The notes under the pieces: model-generated | What the model saw: only the letters and a program-made list of their open reading frames with translations | The model's database searches: none | Told to the model about the DNA's origin: nothing | Assembly: GCF_036880985.1 (NCBI RefSeq) | Contig: NZ_JBAJNO010000008.1 | Location: 1,923,500-1,987,499 of the forward strand | Source: Limibacter armeniacum | GTDB lineage: Bacteria; Bacteroidota; Bacteroidia; Cytophagales; Flammeovirgaceae | Direction of reading: 5' to 3' | DNA: 64,000 bases | Program-made: the position numbers and the translations under genes | Shown here: one piece after another, positions 54,639 through 63,382 of the stretch | How positions within the stretch are numbered: position 1 is the stretch's first letter | Layout of the letters: each line of letters starts with the position of its first letter

Positions 54639-55076
54639 ATGAGGATTCTTGTTAAAACAAAAGTAGAGCAGCCTTTGGAGAAAGTATGGCAGGGGTTTGA
54701 TGTTTCACTTTTCAATAAGTTGAACCCGCCGTTTCCGCCAGTTAAAGTTCAGCGGTTTGATGGAAGCCTTGTTGGAAATGAAGTGCATTTAGAATTGAAC
54801 TTCCTTCTGTTTAAGCAGTTGTGGGTTAGCAAGATTGTAGAACAGCAATCCATGCCTGAAAAGATTTATTTTGTAGATAAAGGAATCCGTCTTCCTTTTT
54901 TTCTGAGCAAATGGACTCATCGTCACATTTTAATTAAAAAGGAAGACGGTACTGAAATTCAGGATGATATTAGTTTCTCAACAGGTACATGGTTAACTGA
55001 TATCTTTTTACTTCCAGTGCTGTGGTTGCAGTTTTTGTATCGAAAACCTGTTTACCGAAAGTTATTCCTTAGGTAA
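54639..55076 (+). CDS. Small SRPBCC-like ligand-binding protein
   Basis: 145 aa. It starts RILVKTKVEQPLEKVWQGFD, the usual first strand and helix of the SRPBCC fold, then PFPPVKVQRFDG and LPFFLSKWTHRHIL. The last part is hydrophobic (TDIFLLPVLWLQFLYRKPVY) and may touch the membrane. Ligand unknown. Its last 15 bases overlap the end of the convergent AI-2E gene. Confidence 0.7.
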   Translation: MRILVKTKVEQPLEKVWQGFDVSLFNKLNPPFPPVKVQRFDGSLVGNEVHLELNFLLFKQLWVSKIVEQQSMPEKIYFVDKGIRLPFFLSKWTHRHILIKKEDGTEIQDDISFSTGTWLTDIFLLPVLWLQFLYRKPVYRKLFLR

Positions 55077-56159
55077 ATCTGATGCATTATCCTGATTGTT
55101 CGGAACCAAAAACTTTTTGAAAACCTCACCATAGATTTCCCATAAGGATACAAAAAGTGCGGCTATAATTGGTCCAATAATAAACCCGATTGGGCCAAAC
55201 ATAAACAGGCCGCCTAGTGTACTGAAAAAGATCATTAGCTCATGCATCTTGATATCTTTTCCTACTAGAATTGGCCTTAGGAAATTATCAATACTACCCA
55301 CGATAGCACCACAGAAAACAAACAAGCCGATGGCTTTTCCCCAATCACCATTGATGCCTAAAATTATGGCTGCAGGTACCCAAATAAGTGGGGCTCCTAT
55401 TCCGGGGATTGCTGACAAAACTGCCATTAATGCCCCCCAAAATACCGCACTGTCAATACCTACTACGGCAAAGGCAATACCAGCCAAAGCTCCCTGCAAG
55501 AACCCGATAACAAAGGTGCCTTTGATGGTCGCACGCGTCACAGAAGTGAATTTTTCAAGTAGGACCTCTTCTTCTTCCTTTTTAAGTGGTAAATAATAGA
55601 GGATACGGTCAATAAGTTCCTTGCCGCTGATAAATAGAAAGAACATGGAGTAAACCAGTATCAGCAGCATAAACGCAAACTTTGCAGTGCTTTTGGTCAG
55701 GTTAGTGGCTCCATCCACAATAAGTTTACTGATGGCATTTAGAATATCTCCGGCTTTTTTCAGGATTTCATCTTTGTATGGTATAATCTCCTGATAGTAG
55801 GGAAGGTCTTTCATCCACTCATTTATCTGGCTGGTATGTGAAGCATTTTCCTGAATCCAAGGAATGGCTGTTTCACCTGCTTTTATAGCTTGAGCGGTTA
55901 CAATAGCGATTAATCCACCTAATGGTAAAAGAATAGCCAATATAATAACGACGAGTGTTAAAGCTGAGGCAAGCCCTTCTCTATTCTTAGTCACTTTTTT
56001 GAACCAAGAATAAAGTGGGTATGCTAACGCTGTAAAAAGACCAGCGATAAAAAGTGTCATGATAAACTGCCTTATCATGGCAAAAAAAAGGGCACTGATA
56101 CCTGCTAGCAGAATCAGTAAGGTCAGTTTACTGACCTTGTCTTGATTGTTGGTGATCAT
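55062..56159 (-). CDS. AI-2E family transporter (YdiK/TqsA-like)
   Basis: 365 aa with seven to eight TM helices in the usual two-cluster layout, a soluble segment at ~95-150, and the family signature GIGAPLIWVPAAIILGINGD and NFLRPILVGKDIKMHELMIF in the C-terminal half. Members span the inner membrane and export small molecules or exchange Na+/H+; naming after AI-2 rests on one member only. The next gene upstream on this strand is the MscS homologue 128 bp away. Confidence 0.9.
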   Translation of the reverse strand: MITNNQDKVSKLTLLILLAGISALFFAMIRQFIMTLFIAGLFTALAYPLYSWFKKVTKNREGLASALTLVVIILAILLPLGGLIAIVTAQAIKAGETAIPWIQENASHTSQINEWMKDLPYYQEIIPYKDEILKKAGDILNAISKLIVDGATNLTKSTAKFAFMLLILVYSMFFLFISGKELIDRILYYLPLKKEEEEVLLEKFTSVTRATIKGTFVIGFLQGALAGIAFAVVGIDSAVFWGALMAVLSAIPGIGAPLIWVPAAIILGINGDWGKAIGLFVFCGAIVGSIDNFLRPILVGKDIKMHELMIFFSTLGGLFMFGPIGFIIGPIIAALFVSLWEIYGEVFKKFLVPNNQDNASDLPKE

Positions 56160-56287
56160 TAAATGCTTGTATAGTTTTTAAGTTTAATTTCTGGCATTTG
56201 GTCATGTAGAACCTTGGGATATGCCATGTTAATATTTCACGTTTAAAATTGTATAATGTTTAGGTAAATCTCGTAATAAAAAGGATT

Positions 56288-57370
56288 TTATTGTTCAGGA
56301 ATAGGTCTTTGGTCTGTATTGTGTTCTTGATCACCAAATCGGATACGAGGCAAGTACTCAGGGAACTCATCACTGATGTAGTTAATCATTTTCTCTCGGA
56401 TATTACACCTTAGATCCCATGCTTGACTGGCATTTCGGGCACTGACCAAACACCTTAACACCATGGCATTAGGCAGTGTGTCTGTTACCTGAAGTACACA
56501 GACATTTCCATCCCAAAGAGGGTCACTTTGTAGGGCTTTTAATAAATACTTTCTTAGTTTCTCGATTGGAGCACGGTAGTCAACATGTAGAAAGACGGAG
56601 CCAATCAGTTTGGCCTCACTTCTTGTCCAATTCTGAAAGGGTTTGTCCGTGAAGTAAGTGATTGGCAATACGAGCCTTCGCCAGTCCCAAAGCCTGACAA
56701 CCACATAGGTTAGGTTTATTTCTTCAATCCATCCCCATTCATTTTCGACAATTACAGCATCGTCATAGCGGATAGGTTGTGTGAATGCTATTTGGATTCC
56801 TGCCAGTAGGTTGGCAAGTGTTTTTTGTGCTGCCACACCAATAATGATGGATGCGATACCGGCTGAGGTAATCAATGTTGTACCTAATTTCCTTACGTTT
56901 TCAAAGGAAATCAGCATTGTCGATAGACCGAAAAAGAAAATAATCAGGATGATGATCTTTCTAAGATAGCTTACCTGCGTGACTATCTTTCTTTCCCTAA
57001 AATTATCTTCCTTATTGATATCATACCTTAGCAGAATTACTTCTTCTAGAATATAAGCCACCCTTATAAAGAACCATGTACCTGTTACGATGGCAAAAAT
57101 TCGAAGTGACTTAGCCAATTGTGGATGTTGGTCAAGGTAGGCTAGTGTAGCACCTTCCGTAATCAGCATCATCAGGGCAGGGAAAAAGAAATAAGAAGGT
57201 TTCCTCAATTGTCGCCTGATAATTTTGGCAATTTTCTGATTGTCTTTTCGGAAAGAAACCTTGACCAGCCAGGCAATTACCTGATGTAGCAGTAAGCCTG
57301 CTATGGCACTGATCAGGAGTATCCATGTCCAATGTGGTACTTGGGCTATCAGTGATTTGATTTGTATCAT
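56288..57370 (-). CDS. Small-conductance mechanosensitive channel (MscS family)
   Basis: 360 aa. Four to five TM helices, then the pore and beta domain: ITSAGIASIIIGVAAQ, LANLLAGIQIAFTQPIRYDD, GWIEEINLTYVVVRLWDW and VLPITYFTDKPFQNWTR. It opens under membrane tension to release solutes on osmotic downshock, in the inner membrane. The C-terminal cytoplasmic vestibule ends at PRIRFGDQEHNTDQRP. It is longer than MscS because of extra N-terminal helices, a common variant. Confidence 0.9.
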   Translation of the reverse strand: MIQIKSLIAQVPHWTWILLISAIAGLLLHQVIAWLVKVSFRKDNQKIAKIIRRQLRKPSYFFFPALMMLITEGATLAYLDQHPQLAKSLRIFAIVTGTWFFIRVAYILEEVILLRYDINKEDNFRERKIVTQVSYLRKIIILIIFFFGLSTMLISFENVRKLGTTLITSAGIASIIIGVAAQKTLANLLAGIQIAFTQPIRYDDAVIVENEWGWIEEINLTYVVVRLWDWRRLVLPITYFTDKPFQNWTRSEAKLIGSVFLHVDYRAPIEKLRKYLLKALQSDPLWDGNVCVLQVTDTLPNAMVLRCLVSARNASQAWDLRCNIREKMINYISDEFPEYLPRIRFGDQEHNTDQRPIPEQ

Positions 57371-57443
57371 AAGTAGTTTATTCAGAGCGTTAGTCAGGTG
57401 TTATTATAACATTAGAATTGGTTTCTTGATCTCAATTTAGGCG

Positions 57444-57986
57444 TCAGATGTTTTGACAGTCCTGAGGGGTTAATTTGAGCTTGGAGATGTCAAATTTGTT
57501 GTCTTCAGCGATTTTGAGGAGTTTTTGGTAAGTCTCTTGTTTCAGCTCAGGTTTTCTTGAAAGGACCCATAGATAATCTCTGTCAGGTGAGCCAACCAAG
57601 GCATATTGGTAATTTTTTTCATCCAAAGCGATGATAAAGTAGTCTCCTGCAAATGGCCAAAAGAAAGAGACTTTTAGCTGCCCTTCCTTACTTTTGTCAG
57701 GTCTCCATGCCATCCCTTGTGACTCCGACACTTTTGAGGGATCATTGATATTGACACCCTTATTGGTGACAGAAATTTTACCATCATTTTTAATGGCATA
57801 TGTTGCGGTGACACATTTCAGTTCCTTTTCAAATGAGTTGGGAAAGCGGGCTATTTCATACCATCTGCCGATATATTTTTGCAAGTCAACTTTTGCTACT
57901 GTAGGCAATGTCGGGTCATCATTTTTGCAAGCAGACAGTCCGATTAACCAGCATGTGAATATTAAAAGCAGCGTTTTGATTTTCAT
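57444..57986 (-). CDS. blc: Outer-membrane lipocalin (Blc-like lipoprotein)
   Basis: 180 aa. Lipobox GLSAC (Cys20) marks a lipoprotein. The lipocalin signature is GRWYEIARFPNSFEK, and LLWVLSRKP-type strand G is present as YLWVLSRKPEL. Pattern CVTATY and the C-terminal Cys in TPQDCQ may form the disulfide seen in bacterial lipocalins. Members bind fatty acids or lysophospholipids at the outer membrane and are often stress induced. Here it is a single gene. Confidence 0.9.
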   Translation of the reverse strand: MKIKTLLLIFTCWLIGLSACKNDDPTLPTVAKVDLQKYIGRWYEIARFPNSFEKELKCVTATYAIKNDGKISVTNKGVNINDPSKVSESQGMAWRPDKSKEGQLKVSFFWPFAGDYFIIALDEKNYQYALVGSPDRDYLWVLSRKPELKQETYQKLLKIAEDNKFDISKLKLTPQDCQNI

Positions 57987-58064
57987 ATTGATCAGTCTTG
58001 AGGTACTTAGCTATAGGTAAAAATCAAAAGCAACGTACTTGTGATACGCTGTTTATTAATTAAT

Positions 58065-58103
58065 AAGGCTATACGGAATGTTAATAAAATTCCATATAGC
58101 CTT
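58065..58103. terminator. Hairpin between GNAT and lipocalin genes
   Basis: AAGGCTATACGGAAT / ATTCCATATAGCCTT (one G-T pair). It lies 43 bp past the minus-strand stop of the GNAT gene. The flank is AT-rich but has no clean T-run. Confidence 0.6.
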
Positions 58104-58145
58104 TATATATCAATCAATATAAACAGAATATTGTTATGAAAAATC

Positions 58146-58628
58146 TTAAAAATCCAATTTCATTCTCCTTTTAAGCGTTTCAAAACCTAGCTTTTCATAA
58201 AACTTTAAACTCCCCTTGTTTCGATCGTAAACATTCAACTCAATATGGTTCAGGTTACGTTGTTCTGCCCAGTCACGGGCTTCATCAATAAGCAAGGAGC
58301 CTGTGCCTTTACTTCTGTAAGCATCATCTACTACAATCTCATCAATCAACAAGTACTTCTCCTGTTTGAAATTTGCGTACTGAGGAGAGTTTTCGATAAT
58401 CAGCTTCATCACGGCTACAACTTTCTGAAACTCTGTCTCCACAATGATGATCTCAGAATCAGGGTTTTCAATCCATTTAAGGACTTGATCATATTCTCTT
58501 GGAGGTCCAGCAATACGTTGAAATATCTCAGGGTATAATTCAATATGAAGTTCATCCAGTTGTTGTAGCAAACGGCAAATAGCTTCATAATCGTTGCTGT
58601 TGGCTTTCCTTACGACAATTTTATTCAT
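58146..58628 (-). CDS. GNAT-family N-acetyltransferase
   Basis: 160 aa. IDEIVVDDAYRSKGTGSLLI contains the acetyl-CoA loop (R-x-x-G-x-G). The following ELNVYDRNKGSLKFYEKLGF is typical of the family's C-terminal part. An N-terminal NDYEAICRLLQQLDELHIELYP resembles aminoglycoside- or small-amine-acetylating members. Cytoplasmic; substrate unknown. Confidence 0.9.
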   Translation of the reverse strand: MNKIVVRKANSNDYEAICRLLQQLDELHIELYPEIFQRIAGPPREYDQVLKWIENPDSEIIIVETEFQKVVAVMKLIIENSPQYANFKQEKYLLIDEIVVDDAYRSKGTGSLLIDEARDWAEQRNLNHIELNVYDRNKGSLKFYEKLGFETLKRRMKLDF

Positions 58629-58800
58629 TGCAAGTATGCTATTGTTGATTGGCTAATTAAGATTCTGTCCTGAATAAGAAGTGTTTGGGTTTTTTTGTGA
58701 CAAATCTAAATATAGGAAATGTAACAAAAAGTATTGTGTGAAGATCAGAAGGAAATGAAGGAGAAAAAAGAACAAAAGTCTTATAAGGTAAAATAGTCCA

Positions 58801-58830
58801 AAAAATAAGCTCCGGTTTTTGCCGGAGCCT
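58801..58830 (-). terminator. Rho-independent terminator of the 58839 SDR
   Basis: On the minus strand, GGCTCCGG / CCGGAGC is followed by TTATTTTTT. Confidence 0.9.
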
Positions 58831-58838
58831 AATTGCTT

Positions 58839-59594
58839 TTATAATGACTTGTTGACGATCGTCGATGAAGCTTGCGCTGTTGGGAAAACTACCAGATCGG
58901 CAATGTTCACATGGTAAGGTCTTGTAACGACAAAGTGAATAATATCAGCAATGTCTTCTCCTTTTAGTGGAGCGAAACCTTTGTAAACATTGTCAGCTTT
59001 TTCTGTGTCTCCTTTGAATCGTACTTCCGAAAACTCCGTTTGCACCAAACCCGGATGAATTCCGCCAACTCGGATTCCATATTGGTTCAGGTCAATTCTC
59101 ATACCCTTGTTGATGGCATCCACTGCGTGCTTAGAGGCGCAGTAAACATTGCCATTCGGGTACACTTCTTTACCTGCAATTGAACCGATATTGATGATGT
59201 GACCGCTTTTTCTTTCAGTCATACCTGGAATGACAGCTTTGGATACATAAAGCAAGCCTTTCACATTGATGTCCATCATGGCTTCCCAGTCTGCGATGTC
59301 TCCATCCTGAATTGTTGAAAGTCCATGGGCATTTCCTGCATTATTGATCAAAATGTCAATTTTACTGAACGACTCAGGCAGGTTTTCAATAGCCGCAAAT
59401 ACCGCTTCCTTATCTCTTACATCAAATGAAGCTGTATGTACTTTAACCTTTTTGCCCAGTTTTTCACTCAGTTCATCCAGACGGTCTTTTCTGCGGCCGC
59501 ATAGGATCAGGTCAATTCCATTGTCAGCAAAGATTTCAGCTGTTGCTTTCCCGATACCAGAAGTGGCACCCGTTATCAGTGCAATTTTACTCAT
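58839..59594 (-). CDS. Short-chain dehydrogenase/reductase (YdfG-like)
   Basis: 251 aa. TGATSGIGKA (8-17), NNAG (84-87) and catalytic N110, S138, Y151, K155 (YCASK). RR at 34-35 suggests NADPH use. The sequence INIGSIAGKEVYPNGNVYCA and the C-terminal VVFPTAQAS fit the serine/3-hydroxy acid dehydrogenase (YdfG) group, so a 3-hydroxy acid substrate is likely. It lies 42 bp downstream of purN on the same strand and may be transcribed with it. Confidence 0.88.
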   Translation of the reverse strand: MSKIALITGATSGIGKATAEIFADNGIDLILCGRRKDRLDELSEKLGKKVKVHTASFDVRDKEAVFAAIENLPESFSKIDILINNAGNAHGLSTIQDGDIADWEAMMDINVKGLLYVSKAVIPGMTERKSGHIINIGSIAGKEVYPNGNVYCASKHAVDAINKGMRIDLNQYGIRVGGIHPGLVQTEFSEVRFKGDTEKADNVYKGFAPLKGEDIADIIHFVVTRPYHVNIADLVVFPTAQASSTIVNKSL

Positions 59595-59636
59595 TCGTAT
59601 ATGAAGTTTTATAAATAGAAGTTGGGGATAATACTT

Positions 59637-60218
59637 TTATTCGGCCAGTGCCTGTATTACCATTCTTTCTATAACCCTAGGGTAATAGAAGTGTTCGAGT
59701 TGCAGCACTTTTCTGGCAACCTCTTCAGGAGAGTCATCTGGAGCAATGTCACAAGAAGCCTGAAGGATAGCCCTACCTTCATCATAATGCTTGTTGCAGA
59801 AGTGAATAGTGATACCTGATTGTTTTTCGCCTTTAGCGACAACAGCTTTGTGAACATTCATTCCATACATGCCTTTTCCTCCAAACTTAGGTAGCAAGGC
59901 AGGATGAATGTTCAGGATTCTATCAGGATATTGTTCCAACATATCTTCGGGAACAAGCCATAAAAAACCCGCCAGAATCACAAGATCAGTATTGAAGTCC
60001 TTCAGGCAATTGAGGACGCTTCCGTTTTCATAAAAGTCTTTGCGGTTGAAGTAGTGTGACTGTACTCCCATTGAAGTAGCAGACTCCAGCACTTTAGCCT
60101 CTTTACGATTTGAAATGACGATAAAGTTGACTTGTTCATTGCCCTTGAAGTGCTCAATGATTTTGACAGCGTTGCTGCCCGTTCCTGATGCCAGAATGGC
60201 GATATTGATTGTTTTCAA
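59637..60218 (-). CDS. purN: Phosphoribosylglycinamide formyltransferase
   Basis: 193 aa, usual length. It transfers formyl from 10-formyl-tetrahydrofolate to GAR in purine synthesis. Phosphate-binding SGTGSN (11-16), then ISNRKEAKVL, LAGFLWLVP, catalytic N103 and H105 in NIHPALLP, and D146 in HYDEG. Cytoplasmic. Neighbours on the same strand are a UbiA-type prenyltransferase upstream (60 bp) and an SDR downstream, without an obvious pathway link. Confidence 0.95.
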   Translation of the reverse strand: MKTINIAILASGTGSNAVKIIEHFKGNEQVNFIVISNRKEAKVLESATSMGVQSHYFNRKDFYENGSVLNCLKDFNTDLVILAGFLWLVPEDMLEQYPDRILNIHPALLPKFGGKGMYGMNVHKAVVAKGEKQSGITIHFCNKHYDEGRAILQASCDIAPDDSPEEVARKVLQLEHFYYPRVIERMVIQALAE

Positions 60219-60278
60219 TTTGTTTGAAGTTTATTTCCAGTCCCTGCAAGCAAGCAGCACTTTAATAGCTGATTTATT

Positions 60279-61190
60279 TCAGATAAGTGTCATGGCAAGT
60301 ACACCGCTAACCATTACCCATTTGCAGAAGTTACTGAGGAAGGAGAATTTCCTCTTGGTATCTGCACGGTAGAGCAATACGCTAAACCAGCCCAAAGGTA
60401 AGATCATTACAGCAAAATAACCATGCAGCCATGCGCTTTCGATATAAGTCAGTAGAATTATTGTAATCGTGGTAAAAGCCCCAAGAAGAAAGAAGACCAG
60501 ACTTTTGGTTTTTCTGAATCCCCATACAATTGGGAGCGTCTTGCATCCAAATTCAAGATCACCTCTCACATCTTCCATATCCTTAATGATTTCCCTGATA
60601 ACTGATATGAAAAACGCAAATACGCCATATATATAGATCAGGTAATTCTGAGTCTCAAAGTAGATGCTCAGTATCAGGACTGATAAGGCAGTCAGTGCAG
60701 CTACACTGATATTACCGATAAACGGTTCCCTTTTGAGCTGATTGGAATAAAGCCACAACCAGAAGGCAGCGAAGAAATTGATGATGCCTATTGTTTTTGA
60801 AAGGTAAAACCCGATCGCAATACCTATGAAATTGAAGGTTGTGTGAGTAAACATGGCAACCCTTCTGCGCATGATTCTTCCAATAACTACCTCATTTGGT
60901 TTATTGATAGTATCAATCTTGACATCGTAATAGTCATTGATGATATAACCAGAAGCTGCAATCAATAGGGTAGAGAAACAAAGCAGCATAAACCTTGTGT
61001 CCATCAGGTGAGCAACCCATTCTTCCTTAGGGCCGATCAGGAAAATTCTGGCCAAGTACTGTGTAAGGGCTACAATCAGTAAGTTTTTGGCTCTGATCAG
61101 CTTCAGGAAATCAGGAATGCTGATAAAGAAGTCATGCTGTTTGGTTGTTTTTGTCATATTGTGAAGAAAAGGGTAATGACTGTTTACCAT
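60279..61190 (-). CDS. UbiA-family prenyltransferase
   Basis: 303 aa from the longest start; ATG at 61157 is as likely. About eight to nine TM helices. Both Asp-rich motifs are present: NDYYDVKID (first, followed by INKPNEVVIG) and KDMEDVRGD (second), which bind the Mg-prenyl-diphosphate. Similar Bacteroidota proteins are annotated as geranylgeranylglycerol-phosphate geranylgeranyltransferase, the enzyme of archaeal-type ether lipids, but a quinone or haem role cannot be ruled out from sequence. Inner membrane. Confidence 0.85.
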   Translation of the reverse strand: MVNSHYPFLHNMTKTTKQHDFFISIPDFLKLIRAKNLLIVALTQYLARIFLIGPKEEWVAHLMDTRFMLLCFSTLLIAASGYIINDYYDVKIDTINKPNEVVIGRIMRRRVAMFTHTTFNFIGIAIGFYLSKTIGIINFFAAFWLWLYSNQLKREPFIGNISVAALTALSVLILSIYFETQNYLIYIYGVFAFFISVIREIIKDMEDVRGDLEFGCKTLPIVWGFRKTKSLVFFLLGAFTTITIILLTYIESAWLHGYFAVMILPLGWFSVLLYRADTKRKFSFLSNFCKWVMVSGVLAMTLI

Positions 61191-61272
61191 TCATTTTGTC
61201 ACCAGACTATACTTGAATAGCTAGGCCTGATGCAAAAATAAAAGAAGCCTTGATTTGACTCAATAAAATACA

Positions 61273-61308
61273 AAAAAATAGCCTTCAGATTCATAATTTT
61301 CTGAAGGC
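61273..61308 (-). terminator. Rho-independent terminator of the 61332 gene
   Basis: GCCTTCAGA / TCTGAAGGC; on the minus strand the hairpin is followed by TATTTTTTT. Confidence 0.9.
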
Positions 61309-61331
61309 AATGTCAAATGAAGTGGATACTT

Positions 61332-61991
61332 CTACTTTACCAATATCTTTTCAGTGATCAGCATATCCCCCTGTTTATATTTCAGTATATAAACTCCCGG
61401 AGGAAGGTTGATGACTTGACTCTCTGCTTTTATAAGTCCAATCTGTTGGTTGAACGTATTGATTATTTCAATTTCCCCTTCTGTATTTTCAGTTTTAAGG
61501 TTGATGGTCCCTGTAGAGGGATTAGGGTAGACACTGATTCGAGATATAGCAGAGAAAGGCGCTTGTTTATCTTTTTCAAAATCCTTGACCTTAAATTGAA
61601 ATCTTTCTGTTTTGAGGAGCATCCCTGTTTGATTTAACCCTTCAAATAATTGTATGGTAATGGTGTAATCGCCAGCCTGAAGAGAACCAAGGTAAACTTC
61701 AGCAGGAAAGGAGGAGGTTGTTTTTTGATCCGTTTGGTGGTTACCATTGGATACGGAATAAGCAATGCTTCCGGCATTTAATTCTGGTTGGTATAGGATG
61801 GCTGAGATACCAGATGTAGAAATTAACCTAGGAAAAGTATCTCCATTTTTAATTAAATGATGGACTTTATGGGAGGTGCCATAGGCGTGTGGGTCGACAA
61901 GCATCAGCCTTCCTGAACTTTGTGCCATTACCTGAGCTGCCAAGCAGCAACAAATCAGGGTAACGCCATACCTTATGAAAAACATATGCAT
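61332..61991 (-). CDS. Secreted protein with T9SS type A sorting domain
   Basis: 219 aa. Signal peptide (~1-23, ending VMAQ). A beta-rich middle has AGDYTITIQLFEGLNQTG. The C-terminal ~70 residues start SRISVYPNPSTGTINL and include NLPPGVYILKYK, the type A sorting signature. It is exported by Sec and then T9SS, and either attached to the surface or released. No catalytic domain is visible, so it may be a small adhesin or carrier. It is a single gene with its own terminator; ATG at 61985 is an alternative start. Confidence 0.88.
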   Translation of the reverse strand: MHMFFIRYGVTLICCCLAAQVMAQSSGRLMLVDPHAYGTSHKVHHLIKNGDTFPRLISTSGISAILYQPELNAGSIAYSVSNGNHQTDQKTTSSFPAEVYLGSLQAGDYTITIQLFEGLNQTGMLLKTERFQFKVKDFEKDKQAPFSAISRISVYPNPSTGTINLKTENTEGEIEIINTFNQQIGLIKAESQVINLPPGVYILKYKQGDMLITEKILVK

Positions 61992-62295
61992 AGTAGTAAG
62001 TTGAGTTGCCTGCTGATTCAGAATTGTTGAAGCACATATTGGGGTACTGGCAGCAGGTGTATAGTTAGGGTGAAAGCTATTATTGGATTTAGGTCTGTAG
62101 AAAAGCTAATCTTCCTACTTTTTTCATTCTTATAATAATGAATAGAATATCTCTTAGTTGGTGATAATTAATACCTATTTAAACGTATTTTTATTAAGAC
62201 AGTTGGGCTTTCTGATTGGTTCAGTTAAAAACTTTGTCATTTGTGAATATATTCAAAATATACAATTTGTCTGTAAGGATGAAAATTAGGTAAGT

Positions 62296-62340
62296 GCTAA
62301 TATTTATTATATAAGCGCTTAAATGTTAGCCTATTTTTTT
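62296..62340 (+). terminator. Terminator-like hairpin in the hisG leader region
   Basis: GCTAATATTTA / TAAATGTTAGC (one G-T pair) followed by CTATTTTTTT, 135 bp before hisG. No gene precedes it on this strand. It could be an attenuator of the his operon, but no His-codon leader peptide is visible. The rest of 61992-62474 is AT-rich spacer. Confidence 0.45.
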
Positions 62341-62474
62341 AGAATTTTATTATAACAAATCGGATTTTTTGTAGTTTTCGAAATAGTTCATGGAAGAGGA
62401 GGTTTTTAATGTTTCTTAGAAATATTATAGAATTCTCTAAAAAGTTATTACCAAAATTTCACGCTTGAATTTTT

Positions 62475-63332
62475 ATGACAACAATTAAACTGGCTATCCA
62501 AAAGTCGGGAAGACTCAGTGAAGGGTCAATGGACTTGATACGTAGATGTGGTATCAAAGTGAAAAATGGAATTGGTAAGTTGAAGGCAGAAGCTTCGAAC
62601 TTTCCGATTGAGTTTCTTTTCCTAAGGGATGATGATATTCCAGGTTACGTTCAGGATGGTATTGCTGACATTGGTATCATCGGGGAAAATGTAATGGTGG
62701 AAGAAGATAGGGATGTAACCGTGTTGCACAAGCTTGGTTTTTCACGTTGTAGGCTTTCAATTGCAGTTCCAAAGGGCGATCAGTACAATGGAGTTAAAGA
62801 CCTGCAAGACAAAAGCATTGCAACATCCTATCCAAAAATCTTGAAAAACTATTTGGATGAGCATGGGGTTGTGGCAGATATCCACGAGATCAGCGGCTCT
62901 GTAGAGATTGCTCCAAGTATTGGTCTGGCTGATGCTGTTTGTGATATTGTAAGTTCTGGCAGTACACTTTTCCAAAATGGCTTGAAAGAGGTAGAGAAAA
63001 TCTTCTATTCGGAGGCTGTGATGGTAGGTTCTCCCAATATGGCAGAGGAAAAAATGGAGCTTGTAAGAAAGCTGCTTTTCAGAATCAAGTCTTTACAGAC
63101 TGCAGAAAGTAATAAGTATATCTTGCTAAATGCACCTGAGAAGTCTATTGAGAAGATCAAGGCTGTATTGCCAGGGATGAGAAGCCCGTCAATTCTTCCA
63201 TTGGCAGAGCCGGGTTGGGTCTCATTACATTCTGTTATCAATGAGAATGATTTCTGGGAAAAGATAGAGGAGTTGAAAGAGGCAGGAGCAGAGGGAATTC
63301 TTGTTGTTCCGATAGAAAAGATGATCAACTGA
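62475..63332 (+). CDS. hisG: ATP phosphoribosyltransferase (long form)
   Basis: 285 aa, the long form with a C-terminal regulatory ACT-like domain (~210-285). It catalyses the first step of histidine synthesis from ATP and PRPP and is normally inhibited by histidine. IQKSGRLSE at the start, YVQDGIADIGIIGENV, and GLADAVCDIVSSGSTLFQNG (PRPP site) are in order. Cytoplasmic. hisD follows 50 bp later, so this is the start of a his operon that continues past the window. Confidence 0.95.
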   Translation: MTTIKLAIQKSGRLSEGSMDLIRRCGIKVKNGIGKLKAEASNFPIEFLFLRDDDIPGYVQDGIADIGIIGENVMVEEDRDVTVLHKLGFSRCRLSIAVPKGDQYNGVKDLQDKSIATSYPKILKNYLDEHGVVADIHEISGSVEIAPSIGLADAVCDIVSSGSTLFQNGLKEVEKIFYSEAVMVGSPNMAEEKMELVRKLLFRIKSLQTAESNKYILLNAPEKSIEKIKAVLPGMRSPSILPLAEPGWVSLHSVINENDFWEKIEELKEAGAEGILVVPIEKMIN

Positions 63333-63382
63333 TTTTAATGGAAATGTTTTACTCAAGGGTTTTCCTAATCTTATAACTGAAG

